Shown here: positions 1 through 6,622 of the stretch, in pieces
How positions within the stretch are numbered: the first letter of the stretch is position 1
Layout of the letters: each line of letters starts with the position of its first letter
Source: an uncultured Acholeplasmatales bacterium
GTDB taxonomy: Bacteria > Bacillota_I > Bacilli_A > ML615J-28 > CAG-698
Direction: 5' to 3'
Length of the DNA: 10,577 bases
NCBI GenBank assembly: GCA_937877075.1
Contig: CALEGD010000017.1
Span: 1 to 10,577 of the forward strand
Made by a program: the position numbers and the translations under genes
Notes under the pieces: generated by a model
What the model was told of the DNA's origin: nothing
What the model saw: only the letters and a program-made list of their open reading frames with translations
Database searches by the model: none

Positions 1-1071
1 GATGAAGCCGATGTAATTATCATGGTTGTAGATGTCAGAACCGGAATCACTCATGAAGATGAAGATGTTGCTTTGATTCTCCAAAAAAGCGGTAAACCTG
101 TTATTGTTGCAGCAAATAAAGTTGATGATAATAGTTTTGTGCCGATGATTTATGAATTCTATGCACTTGGTTTTGGGGAAGTATTACCTATCTCATCCCT
201 TCATGGAATTGGTATCGGTGACCTACTTGATCAAATTATTTTTCACTTTCCTAGGGAGGATAGAAAAACTTATGATGAAGCTACAGTTCGTTTCTGTTTG
301 ATCGGACAACCTAATGTCGGCAAGTCAACCCTTGCTAATACAATCATCGGTGAAGAAAGAGTCATAGTCAGTGATATCCCGGGAACAACCAGGGATGCTA
401 TTGACACAGTCTTTACCAGAAATCAAAAAAAATATGTTGTCATTGATACTGCCGGTATCAGAAAACAAGGAAAGATTTATGAGAATGCGGAAAAGTATTC
501 GGTCCTTCGGGCGATATCCGCATTAGAACGTTGTGATATTGCCGTAATTTTATTAGATGCAACTTTAGAGATAACCGAACACGATAAAAGGATTGCCGGT
601 TATGCCCGTGATTATAATCGGGCCATCATTATTGCGGTTAATAAATGGGATCTAGTAGAAAAAGATGAGAAGACGATGAAAGAATATCAGGATAAAATTC
701 GTAATGAATTCCTCTTTCTTGATTTTGCTCCGATTGTTTTCCTCTCTGCAAAAAACCGTCAAAGGGTTCAAACACTATTTGAGGAGATCGATCGAACCTA
801 TGAATCCTTCACCAGTCGTGTTCCAACGAATTTATTGAATGAGGTTCTCATGGATGCTTTTCTGCTTAATCAACCGCCGATCTTTAATGGCAATCGCATA
901 AAACTGAGTTATGCTACTCAGGAAGATATTATGCCACCTTCCTTTGTGCTCTTTGTTAATAATGAGAAACATATGCATTTTTCCTATTTACGTTATTTAG
1001 AAAACCGGATTAGAGAGAATTTCGAATTCATCGGTACACCTTTAAAATTTATTTTACGAAAAAAGGAGTAA
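1..1071 (+). CDS. der: GTPase Der (EngA), 3' part
   Basis: Der is a double GTPase that helps mature the 50S ribosomal subunit. The reading frame is open from base 1, so the gene starts before the window; 356 residues are visible of a usual length near 436, so about 80 N-terminal residues (first-domain G1-G3) are missing. The first G domain shows G4 NKVD (visible residues 39-42) and a G5-like ISSLHG. The second shows G1 GQPNVGKS (102-109), GTTRD (128-132), G3 DTAG (149-152), G4 NKWD (214-217) and G5 SAK (249-251). A C-terminal KH-like domain follows (about 268-356). The ATG at base 22 is internal, not the start. The stop lies three bases before gpsA, and the gpsA ribosome site sits inside the last codons, so the two genes are coupled, as in Bacillus. 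Identification is secure. Confidence 0.97.
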   Translation, partial: DEADVIIMVVDVRTGITHEDEDVALILQKSGKPVIVAANKVDDNSFVPMIYEFYALGFGEVLPISSLHGIGIGDLLDQIIFHFPREDRKTYDEATVRFCLIGQPNVGKSTLANTIIGEERVIVSDIPGTTRDAIDTVFTRNQKKYVVIDTAGIRKQGKIYENAEKYSVLRAISALERCDIAVILLDATLEITEHDKRIAGYARDYNRAIIIAVNKWDLVEKDEKTMKEYQDKIRNEFLFLDFAPIVFLSAKNRQRVQTLFEEIDRTYESFTSRVPTNLLNEVLMDAFLLNQPPIFNGNRIKLSYATQEDIMPPSFVLFVNNEKHMHFSYLRYLENRIRENFEFIGTPLKFILRKKE

Positions 1072-1074
1072 AGT

Positions 1075-2082
1075 ATGGAAAGACTAACCATTATTGGCGC
1101 TGGAAGTTGGGGAAGCGCCCTCGGCAAAATTGCCAGTGACAATAGTCATCAAGTGATTATGTATGACCAATCGGAAGAAATTGTTTCGGAAATTAACAGA
1201 TTTCACACCAATAAGACAAAACTTCCCGTTGGTAAGCTTAATGACAATGTAAAAGCGACGACAGATTTAAAAGAAGCTATTGCTTATTCCGATATTATCC
1301 TGCTTGTGGTTCCGACTTCGGTTATTCGAATTGTTTTAAAGGAAATTAATCAGGTTATAACTTCCAAAAAGCTTTTTGTAAATGCCAGCAAGGGTCTTGA
1401 GCCTAATACTTTTAAACGCGTATCAGAAATTGTTACTGAGGAAATCAATTCAGACTATCTAGAAGGCTTCGTTGCCTTAAGCGGACCCAGCCACGCCGAA
1501 GAAGTCATTTTAGGGATGTTAACCCTACTTACCTCTACTAGCCCTAATCTTTCCCATGCTCAACTTATTCAAAGAATCTTTTCAAATCAAAGTTATTTCC
1601 GAGTTTATACTCTGGCCGACCTTGTCGGGGTCGAAATCTGCTCCTCTTTAAAAAACATTATCGCTCTTGCTTCCGGAATTATTGCCGGACTTGGTTATGG
1701 TGATAATACTCGAGCAGCCCTTATTACTCGTGGACTTGTAGAAATAAAAAGAATCGCCTGCAAACTTGGAGCTGATGAAAAGACAATTTTTGGTTTAGCA
1801 GGTCTCGGTGATTTAATCGTTACTTGTACAAGCACTCATAGTCGAAACTTTCAAGCCGGTTATAAAATCGGAAGCGGTAAAAATCTTGAACAAGCCTTAT
1901 CCGAAATGACAATGGTAGTTGAAGGAGCCAGAAGTGCTATTGCTGCTCACCAATTGATTGCACGCTTTAATATTTATGCTCCGATTATTGAAACCGTATA
2001 TGATATTATTTATAATAAATTTGAACCTAAAGAAAGAATCATAAAGTTAATGCAGAATGATTTAAAAGAAGAAGATTTATAA
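1075..2082 (+). CDS. gpsA: Glycerol-3-phosphate dehydrogenase [NAD(P)+]
   Basis: GpsA reduces dihydroxyacetone phosphate to sn-glycerol 3-phosphate in the cytoplasm, the backbone for phospholipid synthesis. The protein has 335 residues, the normal length. The Rossmann dinucleotide loop GAGSWGSALG is at residues 8-17, the NASKG motif with Lys106 at 103-107, SGPSHAEEV at 136-144, the catalytic SLKN Lys193 at 191-194, GDNTRAALITRG at 209-220, and GLAGLGDLIVTC at 240-251. No key residue is missing. The start has GGAG at 1065-1068, inside the end of der, six bases before ATG. It is coupled to der and followed at once by a strong terminator, so it ends the operon. Confidence 0.97.
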   Translation: MERLTIIGAGSWGSALGKIASDNSHQVIMYDQSEEIVSEINRFHTNKTKLPVGKLNDNVKATTDLKEAIAYSDIILLVVPTSVIRIVLKEINQVITSKKLFVNASKGLEPNTFKRVSEIVTEEINSDYLEGFVALSGPSHAEEVILGMLTLLTSTSPNLSHAQLIQRIFSNQSYFRVYTLADLVGVEICSSLKNIIALASGIIAGLGYGDNTRAALITRGLVEIKRIACKLGADEKTIFGLAGLGDLIVTCTSTHSRNFQAGYKIGSGKNLEQALSEMTMVVEGARSAIAAHQLIARFNIYAPIIETVYDIIYNKFEPKERIIKLMQNDLKEEDL

Positions 2083-2108
2083 GCAAGCTTTGGCTTGCTT
2101 ATTTTTTT
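2079..2108 (+). terminator. Rho-independent terminator of der-gpsA
   Basis: A 10-bp perfect stem (2079-2088 with 2093-2102, core AAGCAAGC/GCTTGCTT) with a TTTG loop runs into seven T residues. It overlaps the gpsA stop codon. Confidence 0.93.
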
Positions 2109-2110
2109 AT

Positions 2111-2269
2111 TTATCTAACATTATTTTATATAACTTATTTACAAGCGATATAATTGAACTTGTTGACATTAATGGAAATAGCGTTATACAATGTGGTTTA
2201 AGGTCCTCATACTCTGTTTTTTTCGAGTTTAACAAAAAAAAGAATAAATGGTATCAAAAATTTTTTTAA
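2111..2269 (+). pseudogene. Possible eroded reading frame between gpsA and the PH-like gene
   Basis: One frame is free of stops from the gpsA terminator to TAA at 2267-2269. It has no ATG and no ribosome site, and the only alternative start is a TTG at 2090 inside the terminator. The last 40 or so codons (2144 onward) translate into protein-like sequence with mixed acidic, polar and aromatic residues, for example SDIIELVDINGNS and ending NKKKNKWYQKFF. This is less AT-biased than expected for random AT-rich spacer. I do not recognise the family. It may be the C-terminal relic of a lost gene, or chance. A TTGACA at 2163-2168 with TACAAT at 2187-2192 (18-bp spacing) looks like a promoter but lies inside this frame. 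Confidence 0.3.
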
Positions 2270-2323
2270 TTCAATATTTGATTTTTTGAAATTAAATTAA
2301 TTTGCATGAAGTATTAATAAAAG

Positions 2324-2359
2324 AATAAGACAAGATAGTATATAAGAGATAGTCTTATT
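2324..2359. repeat. Inverted repeat upstream of the PH-like gene promoter
   Basis: AATAAGAC (2324-2331) and GTCTTATT (2352-2359) are perfect 8-base inverted arms separated by 20 AT-rich bases, ending a few bases before the -35 box of the next promoter. It could be an operator, or a weak terminator for anything transcribed from upstream, since TTTTACTTTT follows. The rest of 2270-2386 is AT-rich with nothing else recognisable. Confidence 0.35.
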
Positions 2360-2363
2360 TTAC

Positions 2364-2392
2364 TTTTCAATCTTTTTAAAATATGTTATAAT
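2364..2392 (+). promoter_or_regulatory. SigmaA-type promoter for the PH-like gene
   Basis: TTTTCA (-35, 2364-2369), 17-bp spacer, TATAAT (-10, 2387-2392), with an extended TG at 2384-2385. It leads to GGAGG at 2408-2412, six bases before the ATG at 2419. Confidence 0.75.
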
Positions 2393-2418
2393 CTTTATGA
2401 AATTGATGGAGGATTTTT

Positions 2419-3015
2419 ATGGCAAAAAACGAAATTAATGTTGAGATCAATCAGGTCATTTCCCTAGCAAATAATGAGACAGTACTTCAAACATTTGAAG
2501 GTTTTGAAGTTGTAGATCCAGTCGGAAAAGGTTACTTTACAATTACCAACCAAAGATTAGTCTATTATGCAACTTTTCGTGATAAACTTTCCAATTCGAT
2601 TACTGTTCGTGAATGCCCAATCGATAGTATCGGAGAGATAGCGAGTGAATATGGGAAAAGAACTAGTAAACTTCAAAAGACAATTGGACTAATTATTTTT
2701 CTGATTGGTCTGGCTGTCTTAATCTATGGCTCTGCAACATATATTGAAACGGAATTAGGTTACCGACTTCCTGCTTTTATTATCGGCGGTGTATTCTTCT
2801 TAATTGGTTTGATTGTTATTCTTACATCCAAAAGAAAAATGTTTACTCTTGAAATCTTTACAAAAACTTCACGTTCAAGCATTGTATCTCTTACCAGTGA
2901 TTTCTTTCAATCGCCTAATCGGGGACGGATTAAAATTAAACCGAATAATCAAACAATTCAAATGATTAAAGAACTCGGGAAATATATTATTGAAGCCCGA
3001 AACAGAAGATTTTAA
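2419..3015 (+). CDS. PH-like membrane protein with a transmembrane hairpin
   Basis: Function unknown; 198 residues. Residues about 20-75 look like the first half of a bacterial PH-like domain, with the typical GKGYFTITNQRLVYYA strand pair at 36-51 followed by a CPIDSIGEI strand. Two hydrophobic segments follow (about 88-105 and 118-136) joined by a short acidic loop. The remainder returns to beta-like sequence (FTLEIFTKTS, 142-151; GRIKIKP, 169-175) and ends in a helix (about 178-197), as in the second half of a PH domain. The membrane hairpin thus seems inserted into the domain, with both halves on the cytoplasmic side. There is no signal peptide. It has its own promoter and terminator, so it is a single-gene unit. 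It occupies the slot of yphE/yphF in the Bacillus gene order but does not resemble what I recall of them. Confidence 0.8.
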   Translation: MAKNEINVEINQVISLANNETVLQTFEGFEVVDPVGKGYFTITNQRLVYYATFRDKLSNSITVRECPIDSIGEIASEYGKRTSKLQKTIGLIIFLIGLAVLIYGSATYIETELGYRLPAFIIGGVFFLIGLIVILTSKRKMFTLEIFTKTSRSSIVSLTSDFFQSPNRGRIKIKPNNQTIQMIKELGKYIIEARNRRF

Positions 3016-3037
3016 GGCAGGAAAACCTGCTTTTTTT
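3014..3037 (+). terminator. Terminator after the PH-like gene
   Basis: GCAGG (3017-3021) pairs with CCTGC (3026-3030) around an AAAA loop, extended by weaker pairs, and runs into a seven-T tract (3031-3037). It begins in the stop codon. Confidence 0.88.
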
Positions 3038-3045
3038 CTTTATTT

Positions 3046-3074
3046 GTAAATATTATTCTTTTTTATCATATACT
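3046..3074 (+). promoter_or_regulatory. Possible mother-cell sigma (SigE/K-like) promoter for spoVIF
   Basis: CATATACT (3067-3074) matches seven of eight positions of the SigE -10 consensus CATACAMT. The -35 region is weak: GTAAATA at the right distance, or ATATT two bases too near. The same bases also hold TATACT, a SigmaA-like -10 without a good -35 box. The start point would fall near 3081, right at the ribosome site. Confidence 0.4.
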
Positions 3075-3092
3075 TTTATGAGAGGTGAAATG

Positions 3093-3329
3093 ATGAATTT
3101 TGGTAAAATATTGAATCTGATTGCTCAAAACAATATCAATCCCGAACAGCTCTTTGTTTTGGTGGAAAGAATTAAAAATTCTGATTTAAAAGATGAGCAA
3201 AATATCAGACAAATCATTACGGAAGTAAGCAAAATTGCTGGAAAAAAACTTGATAAACAAAAAGAAGATCAACTGGTTAAAAAGGTCATAAATGAAGGAG
3301 TAAATGAAGACATTTTTGATTTCCTCTAA
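3093..3329 (+). CDS. spoVIF: Stage VI sporulation protein F-like (SpoVIF)
   Basis: Small (78 residues), charged, helical cytoplasmic protein. It resembles SpoVIF of Bacilli, a mother-cell protein needed for late coat assembly and spore resistance. The shared pattern is a helix, then FVLVERIKNSDLKDEQNIRQII (about 21-42), then VSKIAGKKLDKQKEDQLVKK (45-64) and a short acidic tail. The start is set by AGAGGTG at 3081-3087, which lies five bases before ATG 3093. The ATG at 3078 lies upstream of that site and is unlikely, and ATG 3090 would be too close. It sits directly before spoIVA, supporting a sporulation role. The family is small and weakly conserved, so the call rests on pattern memory plus context. 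Confidence 0.68.
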   Translation: MNFGKILNLIAQNNINPEQLFVLVERIKNSDLKDEQNIRQIITEVSKIAGKKLDKQKEDQLVKKVINEGVNEDIFDFL

Positions 3330-3353
3330 ATACGGGCATATTTTAGCCTGTAT
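3330..3353 (+). other. Hairpin between spoVIF and spoIVA
   Basis: ATACGGGC (3330-3337) pairs with GCCTGTAT (3346-3353), eight pairs with one G-U and an eight-base loop, starting right after the spoVIF stop. What follows is AT-rich but not a T tract, so it is a weak terminator at best. It may adjust the ratio of the two messages or protect an mRNA end. CATATTTT (3337-3344) inside it fits CATANNNT, so a separate mother-cell promoter for spoIVA is possible but weak. Confidence 0.45.
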
Positions 3354-3394
3354 GCGAATATTATTTATTAGAAAATAGAGAAGGTGAGGAAAAT

Positions 3395-4870
3395 ATGAGC
3401 GATAGTATTATCCGTAATGTTGTTTATAGAACTAATGGGGAAATGTTTATCGGAGTTGTAGGCTCTGTAAGAAGCGGAAAATCGCTTTTCATCCGCAAAT
3501 TTATTGAGAAAAAAGTATTACCATATGTTTCATCCGAGTTGAAGAACGAAATTATCGACGATATGCCTCAAAGTGCTGAGGGCAGGACGATTATGACAGT
3601 GGAACCGAAGTTTGTACCTGCAAATCCAGCTAATATAACTGTTGACAAGGATTTAAATTTAAATGTCCGTTTGGTGGATTGCGTCGGCTATGTCATTCCG
3701 AGCGCTAAAGGATATATGAATGATGACCATACTCCGAGACTTGTTCGGACCCCTTGGTTTAGCGAGAATATTCCTTTTGAAGAAGCCGCTGGTATCGGGA
3801 CTAAAAAAGTAATTGAAAATCATACAAATATCGGATTGCTTGTCACCAGTGACGGTAGTTTTGGCGAATTCAACCGGACTGATTATGAAGATGTGGAAGA
3901 AAGGCTTGTAGAAGAGCTGCAGAATTACGAAAAACCTTTTGTCATCGTTTTAAATACAACGGAAGTTAACAGTAGTAAGACCAAAAGGTTAGTCGACGAA
4001 ATGAGTGCGAAATATCAAGTCGGAGTAATCCCGATTGATGTTATGAACTTAAATGACAACGATATCGACCGAATCTTAAAAGAAGCTTTAAATGAGTTTG
4101 ATATTTCGAAACTCGATATTAAAATTCCGAATTGGCTCTCGGTACTTGACGATGAACATAAGGTTAAAAAAGAGTTTAATGACACCATCAGCAATGTTAC
4201 CGGAGAGTTCAGAAAGTTTAAGCATGCAAATATTATAAAAGAAAAACTTTCTGAATGTCCTTTATTCGATTCGGTTAATATCACTTCCTTGGATAGTGGT
4301 ACCGGTGAGGTCATAATGGAAATTAACTGTAGTGATGACCTTTATAATGGGATTGTAGAAGAGATAATCGGGGATGCTATTAATGATCGTGGTAAGTTTA
4401 TCGAACTCCTACAATCATCGAAAGTAGCGAAAAGGTCTTTTGATCAATATAAAGCCGCTCTTGATCAGGTTAAGACCACGGGTTATGGAATTGCCTGCCC
4501 AACAATTGAGGAGATGGTGCTTGATAATCCGCAAGTTATTCGCCAAGGAAGTCGCTATGGAATAAAACTTCGCGCAATTGCGCCTTCAATCCACATGATT
4601 AAAGTTGAAGTTGAATCAAGTTTTGAACCGATCATCGGATCTGAAGAACAATCTAAACAACTTCTAGATAAAATCATGGCCGATTATGATAAAGATCCGA
4701 CCGGTATCTGGAATTCGGAAATCTTCGGAAGAACCTTAAACGAGGTTGTAAATGACGGTATCAGAGCTAAACTCTATCTGCTTCCGGAAAATATTCAATA
4801 CAAGTTCCGCGAAAGTTTGGAAAAAGTTGTTAATAAAGGTCGTGGCGGCATTATTGCCTTTATCCTTTAA
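3395..4870 (+). CDS. spoIVA: Spore coat morphogenetic ATPase SpoIVA
   Basis: SpoIVA is made in the mother cell, is anchored to the forespore outer membrane by SpoVM, and uses ATP hydrolysis to polymerise into the basement layer on which the coat is built; it also supports cortex formation. The protein has 491 residues, against 492 in B. subtilis, and aligns end to end by eye. Visible are the P-loop GSVRSGKS (23-30), the PQSAEGRTIMT block (58-68), EPKFVP (70-75), the Walker B-like RLVDCVGY (92-99, Asp95), TPWFSENIPFEEAAGIGT, and the conserved C-terminal region RQGSRYGIKL, APSIHMIKVEVESSF, PTGIWNSEIFGR and the final GGIIAFIL. The second of the paired sensor threonines in B. subtilis (T70-T71) is Val69 here. 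AAGGTGAGG at 3381-3389 lies five bases before ATG. A strong terminator follows. Confidence 0.97.
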   Translation: MSDSIIRNVVYRTNGEMFIGVVGSVRSGKSLFIRKFIEKKVLPYVSSELKNEIIDDMPQSAEGRTIMTVEPKFVPANPANITVDKDLNLNVRLVDCVGYVIPSAKGYMNDDHTPRLVRTPWFSENIPFEEAAGIGTKKVIENHTNIGLLVTSDGSFGEFNRTDYEDVEERLVEELQNYEKPFVIVLNTTEVNSSKTKRLVDEMSAKYQVGVIPIDVMNLNDNDIDRILKEALNEFDISKLDIKIPNWLSVLDDEHKVKKEFNDTISNVTGEFRKFKHANIIKEKLSECPLFDSVNITSLDSGTGEVIMEINCSDDLYNGIVEEIIGDAINDRGKFIELLQSSKVAKRSFDQYKAALDQVKTTGYGIACPTIEEMVLDNPQVIRQGSRYGIKLRAIAPSIHMIKVEVESSFEPIIGSEEQSKQLLDKIMADYDKDPTGIWNSEIFGRTLNEVVNDGIRAKLYLLPENIQYKFRESLEKVVNKGRGGIIAFIL

Positions 4871-4875
4871 AAACA

Positions 4876-4908
4876 AAAAGTATTTTCTTTATGAAGATAC
4901 TTTTTTTT
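4876..4908 (+). terminator. Terminator after spoIVA
   Basis: AAGTATTTTC (4878-4887) pairs with GAAGATACTT (4893-4902), ten pairs with one G-U and a TTTAT loop, flanked by A residues upstream and an eight-T tract at 4901-4908. Confidence 0.92.
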
Positions 4909-4927
4909 ACATTTTTTTAATTCTTAC

Positions 4928-4956
4928 TTGAGAAAACTCTTCTTAAGTGTTATACT
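4928..4956 (+). promoter_or_regulatory. Strong SigmaA-type promoter for HU and ankyrin genes
   Basis: TTGAGA (4928-4933), 17-bp spacer, TATACT (4951-4956), with an extended TG at 4948-4949. The start point near 4963 would give a leader of only about 14 bases, with GGAG (4963-4966) at its very 5' end and ten bases from the ATG. Confidence 0.82.
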
Positions 4957-4976
4957 AAAAACGGAGAATAGATAGA

Positions 4977-5270
4977 ATGAAGAAAGAAATTTATCTGGAA
5001 AAGATTAAAGAAAGAACAGGAGTTCCCAAGAAAACCTGTGATTTAATATTAAAAGAGTTTTTATTTATTTTAAAAGAGGAACTGGCACAAACGGGAAAAG
5101 CGAATATTGTCAATTTTGGAACATTCGCCGTTAAAAAGACCAAGCCTCATTCTTTTTTTAGCCCAGTAGACGGAAGAACAATTAAAACAACGGGAATTAC
5201 AAAAGTTTATTTCTCCTCAAGTAAAGAATTATTAAAAATATTATCGAGGTCGGAATATGGAAACAATTAA
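4977..5270 (+). CDS. hup: Divergent HU-family DNA-binding protein
   Basis: HU proteins are small dimeric nucleoid proteins that bend DNA. This one has 97 residues, near the usual 90. The N-terminal helices (1-38) and the core strand turn NFGTF (46-50, HU usually GFGTF) are clear, and a C-terminal KELLKIL helix remains. The DNA-binding arm is unusual: the near-invariant GRNPxTG tip is replaced by SFFSPVDG (59-66), keeping the tip proline and final glycine, and several arm arginines are lost. It stands directly after spoIVA, as hbs does in B. subtilis, so it is probably the positional homologue, yet so diverged that it may be a specialised HU rather than the main one. Its last 14 bases overlap the ankyrin gene. 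It has its own SigmaA-type promoter, so it need not be sporulation-linked. Confidence 0.87.
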   Translation: MKKEIYLEKIKERTGVPKKTCDLILKEFLFILKEELAQTGKANIVNFGTFAVKKTKPHSFFSPVDGRTIKTTGITKVYFSSSKELLKILSRSEYGNN

Positions 5271-6567
5271 ACGACTGTACGAACAAATCGGCTCTAACAA
5301 TTCAAAAGATATCTTAGAAGCGGTGATGAAAAATGATTGCAAGTTCATTATCGAATATCTGGAAAGAGGGGGAGACCTTAAGGCGATTGATGAGAAGAAG
5401 GAGACCCTACTTCATAAAGCCAGTAGAAACAATCATTTTGAAGTAGTCGATATACTTCTAAAAGGCGGTGCCAATATTAATGCCAAAAATCGTTTTGGTG
5501 ATACACCCTTACATTTGGCCGTCCAGTTTAAGAATGGATATATTGCCGATAAATTAATATTTGAAGGGGCAGATGTGAACTCCCAAAATCGCAAAAAGGT
5601 AACGCCTCTTCATCTTGCCTCGGCAAGAGGTAATGAAGAAACACTTAATATTCTTCTCGACAATAATGCGAAACTTAATCTATCCGATGAAAACGGAGCT
5701 AAACCGATTCATTATGCGGTAAAGTCCGGAAAAGCTTCAATAATTCGCCATCTTTTAAATAATGGAAGCAGTTTGAACGATTGTGATGATCGGAGAAATA
5801 CTATCCTCCATTATGCTTGCGACAAAGGTGACAATGAATTGGTCGCCTATATTTTAAGACATTTAACCGTTAATGATTCCCAGAACATCTACCAGGAAAC
5901 CCCCCTGCACTTAGCTGCCGGAAAGTGTACTTTGGATACGGTTAAATTGTTATTGAATAATGGCTATAATCCTTTGGCTTTAAATCGTAATCATCAAACG
6001 CCCGAACAGATAGCCCTTTTACTAAATCGTTCGGAAATAGCCGAGTATTTACGTGAATATCTTCTTAGCGAAGATTATAAAGAAAAGTTTTTGAAATACC
6101 CCTTACATCGTGCCGCTTGCAATAATCAATATGAAATTCTAATACAAATGCTTGAACCAAGCACAATTAATGATTTTGATTATTTCGGTAAATCTTTGAT
6201 GTATTATGCGATAAATATAGGATCCCTTAAATTGGTAGATTATCTTTGGAAACGCGGAGCCAGAATAAATTTAGTTGATGAATTCGGACAATCTGCACTT
6301 TTAATTGCCGTTTATACCGAAAATCTAAGAATGATTGAGTATCTTCTTAAAAAGAACGCTAATGTAAATGAGATTTATTATGGTCGGAGTTATCTCTACC
6401 GTGCAGTCTTAAGAAATAATTATGAGCTTTCGAAATTATTGGTTGAATTTGGTGCCGATGTTAATTACATTGATTCCCGGCATCGAACCATTTATTCTTA
6501 TGCTTTAGAAAATGCCAGCGAAGATATAATCGAAATTCTGGTTGAGAAAAAAGCCTCATTAGTTTGA
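5257..6567 (+). CDS. Ankyrin-repeat protein, about twelve repeats
   Basis: A 436-residue protein made almost entirely of ankyrin repeats, which serve as protein-binding scaffolds. Repeats begin near residues 15, 47, 80, 114, 147, 179, 212, 245, 279, 310, 342, 374 and 407. Those from 47 to 240 keep the consensus (GDTPLHLAV 81-89, VTPLHLASARGN 115-126, ETPLHLAA 214-221), while the C-terminal half is more worn, with PLHRAACNN at 282-290. A break near 262-280 splits two stacks. No signal peptide, membrane segment or catalytic domain is present, so it is likely cytoplasmic. GAGGT at 5246-5250 lies six bases before ATG, inside the HU gene, and the genes overlap by 14 bases, so translation is probably coupled. 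The binding partner is unknown. Confidence 0.92.
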   Translation: METIKRLYEQIGSNNSKDILEAVMKNDCKFIIEYLERGGDLKAIDEKKETLLHKASRNNHFEVVDILLKGGANINAKNRFGDTPLHLAVQFKNGYIADKLIFEGADVNSQNRKKVTPLHLASARGNEETLNILLDNNAKLNLSDENGAKPIHYAVKSGKASIIRHLLNNGSSLNDCDDRRNTILHYACDKGDNELVAYILRHLTVNDSQNIYQETPLHLAAGKCTLDTVKLLLNNGYNPLALNRNHQTPEQIALLLNRSEIAEYLREYLLSEDYKEKFLKYPLHRAACNNQYEILIQMLEPSTINDFDYFGKSLMYYAINIGSLKLVDYLWKRGARINLVDEFGQSALLIAVYTENLRMIEYLLKKNANVNEIYYGRSYLYRAVLRNNYELSKLLVEFGADVNYIDSRHRTIYSYALENASEDIIEILVEKKASLV

Positions 6568-6583
6568 GGTTGTTCTCATTTTT
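6543..6583 (+). terminator. Terminator overlapping the end of the ankyrin gene
   Basis: A two-part hairpin: outer TGAGAA/TTCTCA (6543-6548 with 6573-6578) and inner CCTCA/TGAGG (6554-6558 with 6565-6569) around a six-base loop, followed by five T residues. The TGA stop codon (6565-6567) lies in the inner right arm. Confidence 0.75.
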
Positions 6584-6588
6584 GGTCG

Positions 6589-6617
6589 GTATAAATGCTA
6601 ATTTGTCTTCATAAAAT
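6589..6617 (+). promoter_or_regulatory. SigE-like promoter for the gerM-like gene
   Basis: CATAAAAT (6610-6617) matches seven of eight positions of the SigE -10 consensus CATACAMT. GTATAAA (6589-6595) with the ATA core of the SigE -35 lies 14 bases upstream, the expected spacing. A start point six or more bases after the -10 box would fall at or next to the A of the ATG at 6623. SigE control of gerM is known in B. subtilis. Confidence 0.55.
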
Positions 6618-6622
6618 TAGAT

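Noticed and set aside
2163..2192. TTGACA-N18-TACAAT promoter in the gpsA spacer
   Set aside because: Good -35 but it lies within the possible relic frame, drives no gene directly, and a better promoter stands just before the PH-like gene.
3078..3092. ATG 3078 as the spoVIF start
   Set aside because: The ribosome site AGAGGTG lies downstream of it and is correctly spaced for ATG 3093.
4015..4314. 99-residue ORF on the minus strand inside spoIVA
   Set aside because: It lies wholly within a well-conserved gene, has low-complexity Ser/Leu-rich translation and no ribosome site; a shadow frame.
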